The notes beneath the pieces are model-generated. The model was not told the DNA's origin. It worked only from the letters and a program-made list of their open reading frames with translations, and ran no database searches. From positions 377,995-441,994 of the forward strand of contig JADZDM010000002.1 in the NCBI GenBank assembly GCA_020851035.1: a stretch of 64,000 nt of DNA, in the 5' to 3' direction. The position numbers were made by a program, and so were the translations under genes. Source of the stretch: Gemmatimonadaceae bacterium. GTDB taxonomy: Bacteria; Gemmatimonadota; Gemmatimonadetes; Gemmatimonadales; Gemmatimonadaceae. Positions 61,362 through 64,000 of this stretch are shown here, piece by piece; the first letter of the stretch is position 1, and every line of letters starts with the position of its first letter.

Positions 61362-64000
61362 TTCCGTGACTCCTGCCCGCGGCGCGGCGAACCGAAGAGG
61401 GTTTCGTCGAACTTGAAGCCGAACTCGAGGTACGGTCCGCGCTGCGTGTAGCCCAGCGACTGGAAGTCCCGGTCGCTGAAGCCGAAGAGGTTGTAGCCAC
61501 CGGCGAGGCGCAGGTTGCGCATCACCACCAGGCCGAGCTCACCGCCCAGTCCGTAGCGGCGCTCCGAGAACGATCCGTTGCCCAGCACGCTGCCGATCAC
61601 CCCGACGTCCACCCGGCGCGACAGGTCGTGCACGCTGCGCGCCATCATCAGGTGTGCGGTGTTCTGCACCGTCACGTCGTCCACCCGGTCACGCGCCACC
61701 TTCGCCGCGTAGCGGGTCGAGATGGTCCACCACGGGTTGGGCTGGATGTTCACCAGCGCCGCCAGCACGTCGGCCACGTTGCGTGTCTCCGGGCTGCCCG
61801 CGGTGGTGTTCTGGTCGAGGCGGTTCTCGTAGCGGAACAGGGCGTTGACCGTGTTGCGATCCGTCTGGCGCCACGCCATGCCCAGCTGCGACCGGCCACG
61901 CATCGTGCTGCCCTGCAAAGCGTCCCAGCCGGTGCGGGTCAGCAGCGTCCAGTCACGCGAGATCTTGCGTGCGTACCCGAGCGTGCCGAACACGTTGTCC
62001 CCCGTCGGGCTGTTGCGGTACTCCATCCGGGCGGTGCCCTTCCAGAGTTCCGAGGCCGTCCACTCCAGCCCACCGGTTGCGGCGTATGCCCCCGTGGTGT
62101 TGCCGGCCAGCGGCGTGACCCGCTCGAAGGAGCTGCTCAGCGCCACCCCGCGCTTCACCATCCAGCGGTTCCGCAAGCCGATCGAGGCCTCCGCATCACG
62201 ACCGTTGAAGGCGTCGCGGGCACGGTACTCACTGAAGGTCTGGCTGTTGCGCAGCCAGTCGGCGTCGATGCCGAAGACGGTGTTCTGCTGCGAACGATCC
62301 TCCGCCAGCCCGTAGGCGCCCTGCTGCGAGCTGGTCCACTCGTGCTGCGCGTACATCCGCGTGCGGTTGGCCAGGAGGTACTCGCCACCCACCGCCCCGC
62401 GCGTTGCACTCGAGGCATCCAGGCCGTGCTCGTACTCACCGAAGACCGTCCCCTTCACGCTGTTCGGGATCCGCGCCGAGAGGCGCACGCGGGCCGCATT
62501 GAAATGTGCCGCCGTGGTGGCCGAGAGACCGCCACCGGCCAGGCCGGCATTCTGGCCCGTCACGAACTGGCCGATGATCGGGGTCACCGCGGCCCCGTTG
62601 GCATCCGCCCAGCGATAGCCGACCTCCGCCACCAGCGAGCTGTTGAGGCGGCGCTCGAGGCCCACCGATGCCCCGGTGCGGCGACCACCCGTGCGCTCGT
62701 CCTCCGTGATCAACCCGTCCAGCATCACCCGGGTGCGATCATTCACCGTCGCGCTCCACCGCGTGCCGAACTCCGTCCGGCCACCCGACATCGTCGAGGA
62801 ACGGTTGGCGAACGCCGTGTCGGTGCGGAGGGCGAAGATCCGGCCCTCCATCCGCGACGAGCGGTGCCGCATCTCGACGCGCCAGGCGTAGGCGGGATCC
62901 ACCCCCGCCACCGACTCGGTGCGCCCGACCTCACCCGTCATCGTGCTCGTCTTGCCCAGCGCCATGGTGGCATTCATGCCGAGCATCGTCTGGCGGTCCA
63001 CCGGGTTCTCGTCGCGCACCGCGAAGGCACCGACCTCGAGCCCCGTCGTCAGGCGCAGCGTGGCATCACCACCGTACGTGTAGAACTGCGACCCGCCCTG
63101 GTCCACTTCATAGCTCACGCGGATCGAGACGGGGTTCAGGGCGCCGTCCATGCTCGGCACCGGCGCGCGGAAGATCACGCGTCCCGTGCCCGGCTCCACC
63201 GAGTACTCCTCGAAGCGGGTCATCGGCTTGCGGGCGAGGATCACCGACGGCTGGTTGCGGTCGCGGGTGATGATCTCGATCCGCTCGCTGTTCACCACAC
63301 CCGTGGTCCGCGAGAGGTAGTACGGTCCCGACAGGCCGCGGCTGGGCAGCTCGTCCACCACCTGGCGGATGCTGTTGCGGGCCCCGAAGCTGTTCACCAC
63401 ACCGCGCACACCTTCCGCGTGGTACGCCAGGCCGGTCATGCTGCGGTCGTACGAGAGCAGCATGCGCCGGTCATCCGACCGCGGGGTCGCGAAGTCACCG
63501 TACATCAGGCTCGAGGCGCCGCGATCGAGGCGGGCGTAGAGCCGCTGCTGCGACTGCGCGTCGAACTCGCGCAGCGAGCCATCGCCGAACACCTGGAAGC
63601 CGTTGTCCGGCGTGATGTCGCGGAACTGCGACCTCGCCGGGTCACGCTCGGTGTCGAAGGCCAGCGTCAGCAGGCCCGCCCCCTTCACCGCACCCTTCAG
63701 CAGCACCGCCCCGCGCGCACCGGCGCGGAACTGGCCGCTGTCGCGCGTGATCGCGCCATCGCGCAGGGCATCCTCGAACACGTCGTCCTCGGCGCTCAGC
63801 ACCAGGCCACCGCGGCTCAGCGAGCGCACGTCGATGCGACCCTGCAGCAGGCCCGCCGCCATGAACGGTCGCAGCGGCGGCACGAAGCTCACCGACTGCG
63901 CCCCGCTGCCCTGTGCCGTGGAGGCGCGCACTTCCGCCACCACCGGCAGCGCCGGCGACACCAGCGGCACGACACCCGCCCCGTCGGTGATCTCCACCTG
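61358..64000 (-). CDS. Large outer-membrane beta-barrel protein, partial
   Basis: The frame is open from the right edge to 61358, at least 880 codons, so the N terminus is missing. From about 60 residues in it shows repeated beta-strand pairs ending in aromatics, with FQVFGDGSLREFDAQSQQRLYARLDR, LMYGDFATPRSDDRRMLLSYDRSMTGLAYH, LSGPYYLSRTTGVVNSERIEIITRDRN and SVEPGTGRVIFRAPVPSMDGALNPVSI. These match a family of large outer-membrane proteins with periplasmic beta-domains known from delta-proteobacteria and Gemmatimonadota. The end, GPYLEFGFKFDETLFGS, has the aromatic signature of barrel strands. It is coupled to the OmpA-domain gene downstream. Function unknown. Confidence 0.82.
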   Translation of the reverse strand, partial: QVEITDGAGVVPLVSPALPVVAEVRASTAQGSGAQSVSFVPPLRPFMAAGLLQGRIDVRSLSRGGLVLSAEDDVFEDALRDGAITRDSGQFRAGARGAVLLKGAVKGAGLLTLAFDTERDPARSQFRDITPDNGFQVFGDGSLREFDAQSQQRLYARLDRGASSLMYGDFATPRSDDRRMLLSYDRSMTGLAYHAEGVRGVVNSFGARNSIRQVVDELPSRGLSGPYYLSRTTGVVNSERIEIITRDRNQPSVILARKPMTRFEEYSVEPGTGRVIFRAPVPSMDGALNPVSIRVSYEVDQGGSQFYTYGGDATLRLTTGLEVGAFAVRDENPVDRQTMLGMNATMALGKTSTMTGEVGRTESVAGVDPAYAWRVEMRHRSSRMEGRIFALRTDTAFANRSSTMSGGRTEFGTRWSATVNDRTRVMLDGLITEDERTGGRRTGASVGLERRLNSSLVAEVGYRWADANGAAVTPIIGQFVTGQNAGLAGGGLSATTAAHFNAARVRLSARIPNSVKGTVFGEYEHGLDASSATRGAVGGEYLLANRTRMYAQHEWTSSQQGAYGLAEDRSQQNTVFGIDADWLRNSQTFSEYRARDAFNGRDAEASIGLRNRWMVKRGVALSSSFERVTPLAGNTTGAYAATGGLEWTASELWKGTARMEYRNSPTGDNVFGTLGYARKISRDWTLLTRTGWDALQGSTMRGRSQLGMAWRQTDRNTVNALFRYENRLDQNTTAGSPETRNVADVLAALVNIQPNPWWTISTRYAAKVARDRVDDVTVQNTAHLMMARSVHDLSRRVDVGVIGSVLGNGSFSERRYGLGGELGLVVMRNLRLAGGYNLFGFSDRDFQSLGYTQRGPYLEFGFKFDETLFGSPRRGQESRK

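Overview
The window is high-GC DNA (roughly 70%) with densely packed genes, frequent 4-bp ATGA/GTGA stop-start overlaps, several GTG starts and many signal peptides ending in A-Q. The family mix includes sortilin/VPS10-type Asp-box proteins, TolB-propeller amidohydrolases, DUF5916 outer-membrane proteins, GMC oxidoreductase with a gluconate-dehydrogenase-subunit-3 partner, and tandem DUF1990. That mix suggests an environmental Gram-negative, most likely Gemmatimonadota or a close relative. The phylum is inferred from families only: no rRNA or tRNA gene was seen, and no phage, integrase, transposase or CRISPR array.

Layout. 1-7.0 kb: a PEP/pyruvate-binding-domain gene cut by the left edge, an alpha/beta hydrolase lacking its serine nucleophile, an enoyl-CoA hydratase/isomerase, a large secreted Asp-box protein and a patatin-like lipase. 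7-10.4 kb: a secreted two-domain protein and a hybrid sensor kinase. 10.5-16.9 kb: a TetR repressor divergent from a TolC-adaptor-RND efflux operon, with a palindromic operator over the shared promoter. 17-19.8 kb: a NadR-like NAD salvage enzyme and an HD-GYP protein. 19.8-24.6 kb: a complete threonine operon (aspartokinase-homoserine dehydrogenase fusion, threonine synthase, homoserine kinase).

24.7-33.2 kb is a stress-gene island: small membrane proteins, two DUF1990 proteins, UPF0391/DUF1328, CsbD, a PAS histidine kinase with a stand-alone receiver, two YciE/DUF892-type proteins (one without metal ligands) and a pyridoxamine-oxidase-fold general stress protein. Three of these genes (csbD, the divergent DUF892 gene and yciE) are preceded by copies of one structured RNA. 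Each copy has three hairpins (P0, P1, P2) separated by conserved linkers, with base-pair covariation. P2 is terminator-like, with a U-tract in two copies. Two copies lie about 57 nt downstream of sigma-54-like promoters. I do not recognise this RNA, and it is the best candidate here for an undescribed system.

33.2-39.5 kb: an NAD-dependent epimerase, a DUF2156 protein, and otsB-otsA trehalose synthesis in which OtsA carries an N-terminal membrane-anchored sensor-like module; then a P1-nuclease/phospholipase-C-like enzyme. 39.6-46.0 kb: DsbD, DinB, a membrane-anchored methyltransferase and DUF5916. 46.4-48.9 kb: a SahR-like ArsR-methyltransferase regulator followed by ahcY, bracketed by two copies of an inverted-repeat element built of short GCAAAG-type units. 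49.4-64 kb: a DUF4015 lipoprotein, two secreted amidohydrolases, a GMC dehydrogenase pair, two poorly characterised genes, and an OmpA-domain protein translationally coupled to a large outer-membrane barrel cut by the right edge.
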